The notes beneath the pieces are model-generated. The model saw nothing but the letters and a program-made list of their open reading frames with translations, did no database searches and was not told where the DNA came from. Shown in pieces: positions 11,526 to 23,828 of a stretch of 64,000 bases of DNA. Source of the stretch: Gordionus sp. m RMFG-2023 (Eukaryota > Nematomorpha > Gordioida > Chordodea > Parachordodidae); NCBI RefSeq assembly GCF_954871325.1, contig NC_088775.1, forward strand, positions 59,187,561 to 59,251,560. The letters run 5' to 3'. Both the position numbers and the translations under genes were made by a program. Every line of letters starts with the position of its first letter. Positions within the stretch are counted from its first letter, which is position 1.

Positions 11526-11940
11526 TAGTGATCTGCATCCGGCCTTATTTTTGAAACCCGGCCTGGCCCGAAATTTTTTAATAAAATTTTGCCGACACGG
11601 CCCGAACCCGAAATTATTTATGAAAAAATTTACCGGCTTGGCCCGATTTATTATAAATATAGAAATTAGTTTTTATAAGAAATTCTAAATAAACGATATA
11701 TATGTTATATGGCGTCTAGTTTTTATAAATAAAAACAAATATTTTATTTTGCATAAAAAATTCAACATAAAATTGATAAATTTAGATAAAAAAATTTATC
11801 AGGCCTGAGCACTACCAGGCCCGAATTTTTAAAAAAAATATTAGGCCTGTCCCAGCCCGAACCTGATTTTTTTTAAAATATAGGCCCGAAGCCCGTTCGG
11901 ACCAGGTACTGGCCGGGCCTACTCTTGCAGATCTTTAATA
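11526..11940. mobile_element. MITE-like element with GATCTGCA ends
   Basis: Left end AGTGATCTGCATCCGGCC and right end (inverted) AAAGATCTGCA...GGCCCGGCC pair as terminal inverted repeats, with GGCCCG-rich subterminal blocks inside. It looks like a diverged member of the CAGAGACCTGCAG hAT family. Confidence 0.5.
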
Positions 11941-12214
11941 TACTTCTTGCAATATCATATTTATACTTCGATAGAAAAAAAACAAAAGTTTGCTATACCG
12001 ATGAAATAAGTGTCGTAGACCTTTTTTAATTGTTATGATCTTCATTTTGACTCAAGCCGAAATTTATTTAAGATTAGTATAGGTAAACGGCTGAAAACTC
12101 ATCTTGTCTTTGAGTCTAAAATTGACTTAAGCTGGCTTTTTGAGTCAAATTTAGCTCGAGTGGGCTCATGACTTAGCTCTATCCGACTATTGATTCGAAA
12201 TTTATTTATTTGTT

Positions 12215-12361
12215 AGCGTTGTTAAACAGCTAGCCGGATTAGCCTTGAATCGGCTGAGTCAGTCGGCTCAATGAGCCGGCTTGAGCCTGAGCCGAATTTT
12301 TGGCTCAAAAACTGGCTGAGTTTTCGGCTAAGCCGGCTTGGCTCAGCCATTTAACAACACT
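12215..12361. mobile_element. MITE, AGTGTTGTTAAA family (147 bp)
   Basis: Ends AGCGTTGTTAAACAGCT and inverted AGTGTTGTTAAATGGCT. The interior is a chain of GGCTGAGCCGGC-type blocks. No coding capacity. Confidence 0.7.
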
Positions 12362-12514
12362 ACTGAGTGTAAATATCTTACCTACTCTGCCTGTACAAAT
12401 ATATATTTTGACACCCATAATTAAATTATTAAATTTATATACATAAAATTCTTAGCAAACTAATTTTTGAAAATTAATTATTTATTTTTTTTATCTTACT
12501 TTTATTTTTTTCAA

Positions 12515-13430
12515 GGGGATATTAAGGAGTCATTTTTTTTTTGCTTCAGGTGGCTATTCAAAATTTTTAAGAGGTTCGAGCCCCTACGCGCCCCTCCCTA
12601 GTGATGCCACTGCTTCTAGTTGGTTTATTATGTCTATAAATAATAGTAGTTTGTAATAATAAAATATACTCGTATTAAATATTTAACTCAATACTGTTTT
12701 TCAAAGAAGAAAAAAAATAGCTTTCATTCTAATAAGGATTTCATCTATTGTGGGATGAATAATATGATGATTAATTTTAATAATATTTTTTTATTTAAAA
12801 TAAATAAATGGCGTTAAAGAATTGAATAAGTTGTTGCTTATATTTATTGTCAAAAGTATTGATTAGTAAAGTTTATTAAAATATTAACTGTAACTGTCAA
12901 ATATGTCTGTAAAAGTAGCATTATACTTAATATTTTGTAACCAATTCTATATAATAGAGGATTCAACTATATGTCTACTTACTTTCTATTAAGAAGTTCT
13001 TATATTTGTTTGACGTTGGAAATTTTTTAGAAAGAGGCATAGTAATTAAATTTAAAAATGAATAATATAGTAGATTAGTGATTTAGAACTCGGCTTATTA
13101 CAATATTAAGTTTGTTAATTTTCAATTGATAAATGATTATATTTATTTAATTAGGGTTATAAAATAATATAAACCATAAAAATCAATTATGCTTCAACTG
13201 TTAAGGTTAAATTGATATTTAGACATTATGAGTGATATTGAAATTCCATTTTTGACACAGAATTTGTTTGCAAGCTGACATAGTGAAAATATAATTTATA
13301 TGAATTAATCTAATCTAATAATTAGAATAGCATTCATTTAATAAAAATTTAAATAGTTTTATTAATCTTTAAAAATAAAATCAAATATATATACAATACT
13401 TAATAGAATTAATTGTTCAGGGGCTATCAA
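12515..13430 (+). mobile_element. Non-autonomous DUF4371-hAT-like element, copy 1
   Basis: Shares with 13,440-14,360 the sequences AAGGGGATATTAAGGAG, GTTGCTTATATTTATT, TTGATTAGTAAAGTTTATTA and ATGTCTACTTACTTT. An inverted relative lies at 31,862-32,812. No transposase frame. Copies 1 and 2 lie head to tail with internal indels. Confidence 0.55.
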
Positions 13431-13439
13431 AAAAATTTT

Positions 13440-14360
13440 AATTAAAGGGGACATTAAGGAGCCATTAAAAAATTTTTTTTGCTTCAAGGGGCTATTCAAA
13501 TTTATTAAGGGGCTGGGTGACGCTACTGGAGAAATTTTAATTTTACTTATCTTAATAAAAGTAAAATATAATTATAAAACTATTGATAAAATTAAATTAT
13601 AAATTAAATTAAAAAAATTAAAGCACAATACAAACAGTGGAATATTATATGTCGTAGATTTACAGTATATCTAATTTTATTAATTATCATATGACAATCA
13701 AATAATCTTTACAAATAGTGAATTATATATTTTACAGGACACCAGAAAATATCATTTAAAGAATGAAAATGGAAAAATAATTCTATATTTTAGTAGCGTC
13801 AATATCTAATAAGGTACATCCATTATGGGATAAATAATATAAAAATTAATTTTTAATATCATTTATTTTATTTAAAATTAATAGATGGCGTTAAATAATT
13901 GAATTCAAATTGTTGCTTATATTTATTATTAAAAACATTGATTAGTAAAGTTTATTAAAATATTAATTGTAATATATTCTATAATTGTCAAATATGTCTG
14001 TAAAATGGAATACCTAATATTTTGTAAGCAATTCTATATAAAAGAGGTATATCAACTATATGTCTACTTACTTTTTATATATGTAATTTCTTATACTTGT
14101 TTGGAATAAACTATTACCATGATTTTATATTAATATATACATAAGTAATTTATTATATTTTATATAAACTAATAAAAATATATTTCATATTTGTTCCAGG
14201 CTTATTTTATTAAAATTAAACTCCTTTCTTGTATAAATATTTTATGTCTATATATAGACTAAGAAAACCCGACCGAAGGCCGAGCAAAAGCTGGAAGCGA
14301 AGCCCACATAAATTTTTTAATCCCCCCTCCCCCTTATGAAAATCCTGACAACACCTATGC
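13440..14360 (+). mobile_element. Non-autonomous DUF4371-hAT-like element, copy 2
   Basis: Same family as 12,515-13,430. Its right end (GACCGAAGGCCGAGCAAAAG, then a C-rich tract, then GAAAATCCTGACAACACCTATG) matches the end of the inverted copy at 31,862. It stops immediately before coding sequence of a DUF4371-type transposase, so it appears inserted into that gene. Confidence 0.6.
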
Positions 14361-15610
14361 TCAAGCATATGATGGTTTAAGTGTTATGAAAGGGCATCTT
14401 TCAGGAGTCCAGGAAAGATATCGCAAAAATCACAAAATGGCTATATATGTGCACTGCTATGCGCATAACCTCAACCTTGTATTGATCTTTGCCTAAAAAT
14501 TAGTACCTCAGTCTAGGAAGTTCTTTAATGTATTAGAAGGTATTCATGCTTTTTTCTTATTATCTGTTATCCATCATAATAAATTTATTGATTTACAATT
14601 AGGGTTAAAATCCAAAAATATTGATGCCTTGAGTTCTACACGCTGGGGATACCATATTAGAACGATAAAGGCAGTAAAAAAGACTTTTCCTCCAAATTAT
14701 TTCTTATCTAGAAATATAGAGCATGGTGATATGGTGAAAGCAAAGGGAATTTTATATATTCTTTTACAATATGATACAATTATGTGTATGTTTTCCAAAA
14801 ATTATTATCTATGTCTTCCAATATTTCTATTTTTTTTGATTCGGACATATCAACAGCATTGGCTCTTATTGAGTCTCCTATCATCTCTTTGCCAAATTTA
14901 AGAAATAATATTTATTTTTCTTTATTATTTACCGAAGCAAATAAATTCAATTTATATAATATAAAATGGCAAAAGAACAAATATACCTTCTACCTTTTTG
15001 AATGATTCTATTCAAATAGATGATATTGTTTCTCCTAATTATTCTGATCAACCAGAAGCTTTTTATAAGTGTCATGTCTTTAATCTAATTTTGGATATTA
15101 TGATAAATGAATTAAAAAAGATATTTTATAAAGAAAACACAAATATATTAATAGCTATAAGTGCTTTATACCCCTCCTCCCCCCATTTTTTAAATAGTGA
15201 TAGCATAAAAATTATTTATCTTACATTATAATCTTCCTGATCCAATTTTATAATATGCAATATTAAAGGTTTATATTTTAGCCTATAATAAAAAATACGA
15301 ACTTATGTGTAAATCATTAATAGATTTGTTTAAAATCGTACCCTATATTCCCTCGTATGTATAATTGGCTTAAAATTGAGCTAACTATACTTTTTAATTC
15401 TTGCGCATATGTGTAAATCGTTTTCAGTATTAAAACGGATGAAAACATCTATTCGATCGACAATGGGTTTGGAACGATTAAATTCGTTGGTTCTATTGAG
15501 ATAGAAAAAAATATTATTAATAACATTCCTATTGATCACATTATAAATGAATAGGCAACAATGACTAACCGGCGTAGAGAACTTATTTTATCAAATAATT
15601 TCACTTTATA
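14361..15610 (+). pseudogene. hAT-like transposase relic, DUF4371/ZMYM type
   Basis: Reads QAYDGLSVMKGHLSGVQ, then YVHCYAHNLNLV, LSSTRWGYHI with AVKAVK-like sequence, a middle part around 15,000-15,230 (EAFYKCHVFNLILDIMINEL), and the C-terminal hAT dimerisation block SFSVLKRMKTSIRSTM / GLERLNSLVLL near 15,420-15,510. These are in the order known for DUF4371 transposon proteins. The N-terminal TTF/zinc part is not seen; copy 2 of the non-autonomous element lies where it should be. Several frame changes and stops; not functional. Confidence 0.8.
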
Positions 15611-17100
15611 ATTTATATTTTGAAACGCAATTTTAGGCTTAGTATCTGCAAGTAAATATATCGTTTAATATTATTTTATAAATTTTTTTATCATTATCCA
15701 AAATTAGCTAAAAGATATGGTACTTATAAAAAATTTCCTTTTGAGATAGGAAAAAATCAGAAACCAACAGTAAATGCTTTTTTTTGATATGGCCGAATCT
15801 GTGTCTGCAAAAAATTAATTAGAAATATCTGACTACATTGACAATACAATATATATAAGATCTTAATTGCTTTCATCATATCACTCTGGTCCTTATTTTC
15901 TAGCTAATAGCATCCTTACCGTGTAAATAATTCTTTTCTAAAGATTATTAGTGATTTTGCAATATCAAAATTTCTAACATAATAAAATTTGATATATGAG
16001 TTAACATTGTGAGTGTCATGGCTATGAATGCAAATTAACTAGCATCTATTATTTGTGTGGCTATGGAATTTAAGATTATTACTACAGCTGCTGAGAGCAT
16101 ATGATTGCATATTTTAGATAAGCAATAATGGTCAACTGTGTAGTCATTTATATATCATTAAAAATGGAAGATAATCTTTTAGAAATATAATATTTCACAA
16201 TAATTTTCTCGATTACTTATTTAGCTCCCATCATGTCATTTTAACCAACATATAGTTTTATGATTTGGATTGGTCGTTTATATTCTCTTCTTCAAGAATT
16301 GTTGATTTGATTAGGCCTATAATTCCTTATTAGTCCATTCTATAAAACATTGTCTATGGTAACAGAGAGTTATATTAGTTTCATGACCTATTCTCGTAGG
16401 TTGATAAGAATTATATTGGCTTGGTTTTTAGAAACCATTATCATTTGAGGCATATGTATTAATTAACCTTTTTTATCATTTGTAATTCTTTAGACGCAAA
16501 TTTTTTTATATCAACAATCAAAAATATTTTATTCTGTAATAAATAGATTTTGTATTATATTATTTTTAGAAATATCTTGTATTGTTTTAATTATTTATAT
16601 GCTAGTTTGTTTTGTATGCATAATATAATAGACAAAATATGAAATTTAGAATAATTATTAAGTTAGCAAATTTTAAAAAAGTATAATATATCAATATAAA
16701 AACCGGCCGAATTAGTTGAGCCACCACTATGAGCACAGAGGCGATAGCTCGCTTTAATATTTGTAGAGACCCTGGAAAAAAAATTTTATACCTAAAAAAA
16801 GGTAATTTTGAAAATATTTAACAAAAAATGAAATCCTTTTGAAAGTGTTGGCAAACAATATATAAAATTTAAAATGTTAGCCAAAAATAATCTTGAAAAC
16901 AATATTTAAAATAAAAATTTCAGTCCACTAAGATTGTAAATGCAAGTGGCACCCCTGCCTCAACAGTATAATTATAATTGCAACTGGCGCCATAATAATA
17001 ATTATTTAAGATATGATAATTTTAATTTTAGACATAAAAATAATAAGAAACAATTATATCATAGTAAATAAAACCGAAAAAGTATGATAAAAGAGCCAAA
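15611..17100. other. No gene recognised
   Basis: AT-rich with no convincing frame. At 16,965-17,075 the plus strand encodes a short Asn/Arg/Tyr/His-rich stretch like the gag tails of LTR elements C and D, preceded by scraps of GC-richer repeat. This is weak. Confidence 0.35.
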
Positions 17101-17119
17101 GGGGGGTGGGGGGAAAAGG

Positions 17120-18150
17120 GCTTAGGCGCGTAGCCTGCAGTAGGGAGAGTGGGGGAGAAATCCCCCGACACATAGAAAGAATTTTTGAAAAAAATATAAA
17201 GGGCTTCTTGAATTGTGACTTGCGAAGTGTTTTATTCCAAATAGGTTTTTTTTATATTCTAAATATCAAAAAGATAAAATTAATTTAAATATTTATTTCT
17301 TGTATATTAATATCTTATCTCATTATCATACATTTTTTAAACCTTAAATATTGATGTATATAAGAAAATTTTATCAACCAAAAAAAATTCTATTTAACTT
17401 TATTCTACTAAGAACTAAAAATTTCTAGAGTGTATCCAAATAGACTGAATTTGCTGAATATAATTATTTCTGAGACTTCTTATGCTACAGGAAAAAAAAA
17501 CTGCAAAAATGATGAAAGACAAGATGAAACCTACGACATCAAGCTATTAAAGCATTTTTTGGATCTAGAAGAACCTTATTTCTACGTACTTTGAGAAATA
17601 TCAGAATCACCTGAAACACATATTTTATCTGAAGCTGACACATAATTAGATTTAATTTGACTGCCGATTTTCTTTATTGGAATGATAATTTATAACACAA
17701 TAACTTTATACAGTATTTTTTAAATAAAAATGGATTTGAATTAAGTTATGAGAATTGCAAATATTATTATATTACAACTTAGAAGACCAAGAGATAATAT
17801 TGAGCAGAAATTTCTCGAAATTTATGTAATTGTTGAGGTGAAGGTAAATTTGTGTGATTGTAAAGGTGATGGTGAAATTATGTGATTTTGATATTCGCAA
17901 GCCTTGACTTTACTGACAAACAAATCATTCCAATTATCGTGAACTCAATTGAGAATTCTACTAAATTATACTACAAAATGACTTCATTGCTGCATTCGCT
18001 AGAAAATATATAATGGCAATCATCATGTTAATATAATCCAAGTAGAATGTAATATAAAATGTACGAACTATAATAATATCTTATATAACATTTATCACAT
18101 TTCCACACACTTAAGATTTTAAAACTCCTCAATCAGACTATGTAGGCTTC
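17120..18150 (+). mobile_element. Decayed DUF4371-type hAT copy
   Basis: GC-rich start with TAGGCGCGTAGCCTGCAG, similar to the GGCGCGTACGCAG ends of the element at 29,833. It is followed about 350 bp later by sequence aligning with 30,150-30,290 of that element (AGACAAGATGAAACC / CATCAAGC / GAAGAACC). Frame lost in many places. Right end not identified. Confidence 0.5.
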
Positions 18151-18499
18151 CTCGATAGTTGTGATTTCAGCATCATTGTGTTTCAAGTTCTCGAGTTAAT
18201 AAAAAAAATATTCTATGGACCCGAATTTTTATCAGACATTTCCGTTTCGCCGTTATATCTCGCTATAAGTGATCCTTCTATATTTCCTAATTTTCAACTA
18301 TTTCCGATTCCATATATTCTTCATTTTCTTCCTCTATCCCTGCTTTCTCCATTTCTTTCGCTACATCCCGTTGTCGCAGTTGATCTGCATGCTTTTGAAT
18401 TGATTTCATTATGCACCCATACAGGTTGTGAAACCTCAAATTCCCTCATTTGAATGTGTCCATTTGAGCTGTCATTTGTCGCATATTAGATCGTTCCAT

Positions 18500-21340
18500 C
18501 TCATCCATAACATTTGGGTAACCAATTTAATCCTGTTTTTAGTGGCTCCCCAACAATAATTTTGCCGGTGAACGTCATGTTGATTGCCCATTCTGTATGC
18601 TGTCAAAACTTCTCTCATAGCTTCCTCTGGCTCCTTAATATCTTTTCTAGTGGCAAAGTATCGACTATTAAGTGTTTGTACTGTTCTTTAAGCTAACTAT
18701 TTGTTTTGGGATGGTTAGATGTTTAATGTATTAATTTAATATTTTTCAACAGAATTTTCGAAATTCTTCAGAAATAATCTGAGGGCCATTATCTGACACA
18801 ATTTGTCTTGGCGTTCCAAAACTTGCGAACCATTTTCTTAGCACCCTGATCTTTGTTGTAGACGTGGTCTCTTTCATCAACTCGACCTCAACATATTTAG
18901 AATGTGCATCATCTCCAACTAACCATGAATATGAATCCGTTCCCATGTAAATTAGAGATGTTCCGTACCTCTATTATATTCGACCAGTTACTTTGTCATG
19001 GCATACATTAAACATGTTGTTCAATGTCTTTATCGCAATTAGACCACCAACAATACATTCTGAAAATTTTCATAGCATTTATTCCTGGATGCCCTTTGTG
19101 TATAATAGTTAATATTGATTCCCTCAACACGGTTGGAATTACCAACTTTTCCAATCCATTCAATGACATCACGATCTACTAATAATTCCTCCCGACGATT
19201 ATTAAAACCTAACTCTGCATCATTTCTCATCAAACTCCACCCATCCTCGCTCAATGTTTTTAATTACTGTATTTAGCAATCTATCTTTCCTTATTTCTTT
19301 CTGGAGTTCAACTTAACCAAAATTTATATCGAGCAAATTTATATCTCTAATTTATGCATGTTTCTTGTCGTTATTAGACTCCATACTTGCTACTGGAAGT
19401 CTAGATAATGTATCAGTTATTAAGCTTTCTTTTCCTAGACGATATTCAATTTCAAAATCATATGCGGACATTATCCAGGCCTAGTGCATTAATCGACTAT
19501 GGATATTTTTGGTAGTTTCCGTTTCACCAAATAATTTTCCATAAGTTTGTGATCTGTTCGCAATATAAAATTGCATCCAAAATGAAAGTATCGTGTCTAT
19601 TTTTCTATTATTGCATAGTTTTTCTTTGATTCCAATAATGTTCACGAAGCAAATGCGATAGGTTTGCTAAAACCCTTTTTGACTAGGTAAGCACAGCTCC
19701 AAAACCAGTGTTAGAGGCGATAGATTATCGGTATATGGTTGGTAAATAGTCAGCGCTCTAGAAAGACCGAAAGGCATACATTGATATCGAAATACCCAAT
19801 GTGGGTTGATATAGTTGGGCATTTCTTTGAGCTTCCTTTATTGGTAGCTGCAAATAAGCATCTTTTAAATCTATGACAGTAAATTTCAACCCCCCTTGTA
19901 ATTTGGCCAATAAATTACCCATAGTTGGTATTATATGGTAATTATATAAGATAAATGGATTTAATGTAACCTTACAACTAACACAAATCCTGATTTCTCC
20001 ATTTGTTTTGCGCACGTTTACTGTTTAAGTAACCCATGTCATATGTGTTATTGTTGGGTCAATCTCCTTCAATATTCCTGATTTAATCAATCTATTGAGT
20101 TTCATTACAATTGGTTTTCTTAATGGAAAGGTACTCTATGTGTTGAGTATGATTTCGATATTGCTGCCTCACTCCGATGTATGCTAACTTCAAAATTATT
20201 AACTAGTTCTGGCTTATCATCGAAAACACTGACAAATTCTACATGGCAGCAATTTGTTTATCAATTGTTATAATTTCTCTTGTTATATTACGTATTGTAA
20301 CTCGTCGTGGATTAAACATATTAAATGCCTGTATCCATGGTAGTCCAAACAGTGGTATAACATTTATACGGGTAACCACAATTTGTAATGATTGGTCTAT
20401 ATTTTTAAGTTGTACTCTTACAATAGTACCAAGGATGTCCAGCTGTTGATTGCCATGCACTGACATGGTTTTGTTGGTCCAGGTTTTGGTGTGCCAATTT
20501 CATGCCAATATTGTTTTCCAATTATCGATACCTGTCCTGTATCAAAATCAAATTTTATCGGTACTCGGTTTATCCTAACGGATATCTTAGCACAGTTTAT
20601 ACCTATTTGGGAGATGTTGTTAATTGTATCTAATGATTCATTATCATCTTGATGCATAACGTGTAGCTATCATCTCTTTCGGTATTTTGCATAGTGCCCT
20701 AACTTTTGGCAATTGTAACATTTCATCTATGATGCAAAACATTCGAATGAGGTGTGAGTTTTTCTACATCGGAACAGTCATTGTTCTTACCCATATCATT
20801 ATCGTTCAATTTACTATTATCTCTATACTTAAAATTGTTATTATTATAGTAATAATTAAAATTTTCCTTTTTCTATAATATATGTTGTACTTTTGATTAA
20901 AAGGTCTTCCTTGATTATTCTCCAATTGCTCCTTAGGTTTATTAACCTTTTTTACCATCATATTTATTAACTTCATTCTCAGATCTTTCTATTGCCAAGG
21001 CCATATTTAAAACTTATTGAAAGCTCACCTTTTCTCCCAAGTCATTTATTCCATCTGGATATTTGGTGTGAATATCTTACTCCAATGCAGCCATATTAAT
21101 TCCAGCCACCATCTGATCCCTCAATCTCCCATCAAGGTTAGATTCGAACTTGCACTTTTGTGCCAATCTTTTAAGCCGACCTGCAAACTCATAAACTGCT
21201 TCGCCTTCCCCTCTTTCTATTCGATTGAACTTAATCCTTGAACTAAACAACGTTGAAGTGGGTTTAAATACTGCCTTACCAATTTTAACTATCTCATAAT
21301 AATTAAGTTTTTTCAAGATTCTTGGATATAGATGATCTCA
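18500..21340 (-). mobile_element. LTR element B: Ty3/gypsy fossil
   Basis: Minus-strand order from 21,340 downward: gag (ARRLKRL-like block in 21,077-21,316), an Asn-rich linker and knuckle region (about 20,690-20,900), protease (FDFDTGQVSIIG at about 20,530), reverse transcriptase (TLNPFILYNYHIIPTMGNLL and VIDLKDAYLQLPI, 19,758-20,015), RNase H (about 19,440-19,700), integrase zinc and core regions (18,746-19,254, with FGTPRQIVSDNGPQ) and integrase C-terminal part (EAMREVLTAYRM, down to about 18,510). It is broken in many places and clearly old. LTRs were not identified. Confidence 0.8.
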
Positions 21341-21371
21341 TCTCTGCCAAATTACTAATGCCCATGCATGC

Positions 21372-21625
21372 TGTTGAGTTATTCTAATTATTATTTTTTT
21401 GTAATCTATTTTATTATTTTTAGTAATAACTTTATTATATGTACGGCGTAACCTTACTTTTTATATTTTATAATATTTTTACTTTTTTGTTTTTCGTTTG
21501 TATTCTAATTTAGATTTATAAAAATGTATATAAACGATGTATGAAATGGAATAGATAGTAATAATAAAGTTAAATATAAATAAACACGTTTTTTACTTTT
21601 ATGCACATTATCATGTTATTTTGCA
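21372..21625 (+). repeat. Probable 5' LTR of element C
   Basis: Starts TGTTGAGTTATTC and ends TTTTGCA immediately before the primer-binding site. No second copy in the window, so the left boundary is inferred from the TG dinucleotide. Confidence 0.55.
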
Positions 21626-21640
21626 TGGTGCCCCGGGTCC
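21626..21640 (+). promoter_or_regulatory. Primer-binding site of element C
   Basis: TGGTGCCCCGGGTCC begins with TGG as a tRNA-primed site must, complementary to a tRNA 3' end GGACCCGGGGCACCA. It directly follows the CA end of the LTR. The tRNA was not identified. Confidence 0.7.
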
Positions 21641-21773
21641 ATTATAGGAAATAAATTCTCACCTAATGGATAAAATAATGTTTTTCTTTTTTTTAAAAAA
21701 AAATAATAATAAAAATTTTTTTTTCTCCCTATATATAGAAGAAGATTGAAAAGTAAATTCATTTTTTTACATT

Positions 21774-22010
21774 ATGTTCTCGTTCAAGATCATTAATATT
21801 CCCCACCATATTTCAATCTATGACATCCTTTTCGACCTAACTTTCAATTGTGACGTTAATTTTTCTAGAATAAATGGTACGGAGGACGTGTTGTTTGAAT
21901 TCATGAATTTAAGAGACATGATTAGTTGTTTTGAATTACTTAATGGGAAACATTATATTTATAGTGATAATGATTTCATTGAATTAATCTGTATATTTAT
22001 CAAAACATAA
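21774..22010 (+). CDS. Small RRM-like ORF ahead of gag (element C fossil)
   Basis: 78 codons between the primer-binding site and gag. The pattern is that of an RNA-recognition motif: FKIINIP at the start resembles RNP2. About 30 residues later DVLFEFMNLRDMISCFELLNG resembles the RNP1 strand plus second helix and the common LNG turn, then a short last strand follows. Related frames stand at 28,920-29,105 (element D) and 45,613-45,804 (gag-region fossil), each upstream of its gag. No pre-gag frame like this is standard in Ty3/gypsy elements. RNA binding is an inference from the pattern only. Confidence 0.55.
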   Translation: MFSFKIINIPHHISIYDILFDLTFNCDVNFSRINGTEDVLFEFMNLRDMISCFELLNGKHYIYSDNDFIELICIFIKT

Positions 22011-22085
22011 ATAGTTATACTAAAATTTGAATTGATAAAATAATAAATGTGATAATTGCTTATATATGTGTCTTATTAATTAAAC

Positions 22086-23054
22086 ATGGAAATAAAACAA
22101 AAGTTTTTACAGAAGATCCCTAAGTTAGTGGGTCCTCTTACCGAAATTTATTTAGACAGAATATTAAATTATTTTTCGACCAGTACATTATCGGACTCTA
22201 TTAAAATAAATACTTTGCTTAATAATTTATCAGACGAAGTTTTTGACGACATTAAGGCAATTTGTTCTGATACCGATATTGTAGATCATAAAATTGTGAT
22301 TAAAAAGTTAACCTATCTTTTACCAGCGCTAGATTTAAATACTTTAATTAATAAATTTAATCTTCTTCAACAAAACTCATCAGAGAGTTTTATGCTGTGG
22401 TACATTAGAGTATCGAAACTTCATAAAAAATGTAAATTTTTGGATGATAGTAGATTAAAAGAAAAACTACGCACTTCTACTTTAAATGATAAGATTAAAT
22501 ACAAATTCTCCAAAAACTTTGACTTGACGTTAAATCAGATGGTTGAATTAGGGGTGAAACTGGACTCTAGTAATATTAAGTCTGAGGATAATGATATAAG
22601 TTATATAAATAATGATAAAAAGTCCGATAAAGATAAAAAATTTTGCAGTAGAAATGATAATAATTTTAGATATAATTTTAGAAATAATTATGATAATAGA
22701 TATAGAAATGGGAATTACAATAATAATTTTAGATACAATTATGGTAATAATAATTCGCGATACCACGATAATTATAACAATTATAACTATAACAATTATC
22801 GCTATAATAATAATAATCAATCGAATTATGGTAGAAATAATACATGGCATGATAATAATCAAAGAAAACAAATCCAATACGGTGACGGAAATCGTAACAA
22901 TTACCAATCTTATTATAACAATTCAAATAATTATAGAAGTAATGATAATTATCAGAGAAAGCAAATACAATATAACAACAACTCAAATAATTATAGAGGT
23001 AATGATAATAATCAGAGAAAGCAAATACAATATAACAACAACTCAAATAATTAA
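22086..23054 (+). pseudogene. gag of element C (fossil)
   Basis: About 170 residues of capsid-like, largely helical sequence (MEIKQKFLQK..., TLLNNLSDEVFDDIKAI, FMLWYIRVSKLHKKCKFL), then an Asn/Arg/Tyr/Gln-rich tail of about 140 residues. The tail includes three tandem 60-bp units (about 22,923-23,100; NYRGNDNNQRKQIQYNNNS). No CCHC knuckle is visible; the basic tail may serve the nucleic-acid-binding role. A GAG of this length is normal for Ty3 elements. Fossil of moderate age. Confidence 0.75.
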
Positions 23055-23108
23055 AGAGGTGGCGACGAAAATAATAGAAAGCAAATACAATACAACAATG
23101 ATTACAAC

Positions 23109-23375
23109 ATGAATATTGAAGAAATTATTGAAGAGAAAGTTGACTCTACAAAGAACAAAGATGATAATTTTAATGTCAACAATTTATCTGGTGACATGAT
23201 TAATGACAAAGATAACGCATTTATGACTACTTTAAAAGTGAACGATATTGTTACTTGTATGCAGATTGACACTGGTTCCAAACACACTATTATACCTCAT
23301 GGTCTTGCTAAAAAACTTGGTATTAGAGATCTTAAGAAATCCGAGCTACAACTCACCGCTTATGACGGAATTTAA
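23109..23375 (+). pseudogene. Protease region of element C (fossil)
   Basis: Holds MQIDTGSKHTIIPHGLAKKL and LQLTAYDG, the active-site and flap-side motifs of retropepsin-type proteases, matching the protease of element D (MQIDT... TGYDG). Lies just after gag in the same orientation. Confidence 0.75.
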
Positions 23376-23828
23376 TCAAAATCATCGGCACCACCCAAGT
23401 CAAAGTGACTTATGAAGGTATCTCAAAATATTTACAAGCGGTATCGAATCAAGTAAAAATGCCTTGTTTGGACATCTATTAGCGAAATCTTAAGGCTAAC
23501 TCAATTATTCAAGCTCAAATATTGAATTAGCTGTTTTTAAAATTTGACTCAAAATGAGAGGTTTAACAACACTTGCTGCATGAAATGTTTTTACAACATA
23601 ATTCAGAATAGCTCATAGATGTATAATTATAACATTTTTGAAATTAATTTACTATTTCTAACATGTTTACAATATATTGAAATAAAGAATTATGCATCGG
23701 TTATTTTGTATATCAACTATATATAATATCTTTGAATTATTTATTTCAAATATGTATGTAAATATATTTTAAACATTTATTCACTTTAGTGACGTTCTAA
23801 GAATACAAGATAGAGCTAATATTGAAAT

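Larger units (their letters stand above)
21372..23490 (+). mobile_element. LTR element C: Ty3/gypsy fossil with pre-gag small ORF
   Basis: A probable 5' LTR (21,372-21,625, TG...CA) is followed directly by a primer-binding site, a 78-codon small frame, gag and a protease frame, all on the plus strand. The visible part ends at about 23,490, where the inverted-repeat arm begins, and no second LTR was found. Gag and the small frame read openly over long stretches, so this is not among the oldest copies. Confidence 0.75.

Noticed and set aside
17106-17288. 60-codon frame MGGKGLRRVACSRESGGE
   Set aside because: Runs through the G-rich end of a decayed DUF4371 element; no conserved motif.
18178-18453. 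Plus-strand 91-codon frame with a hydrophobic look
   Set aside because: No recognised motif, biased toward Phe/Leu/Ser as expected from T/C-rich DNA; lies beside the antisense integrase of element B.
22548-23112. Ile-rich and Tyr-rich frames overlapping the element C gag
   Set aside because: Shadow frames of the AAT/AAC-rich gag tail.
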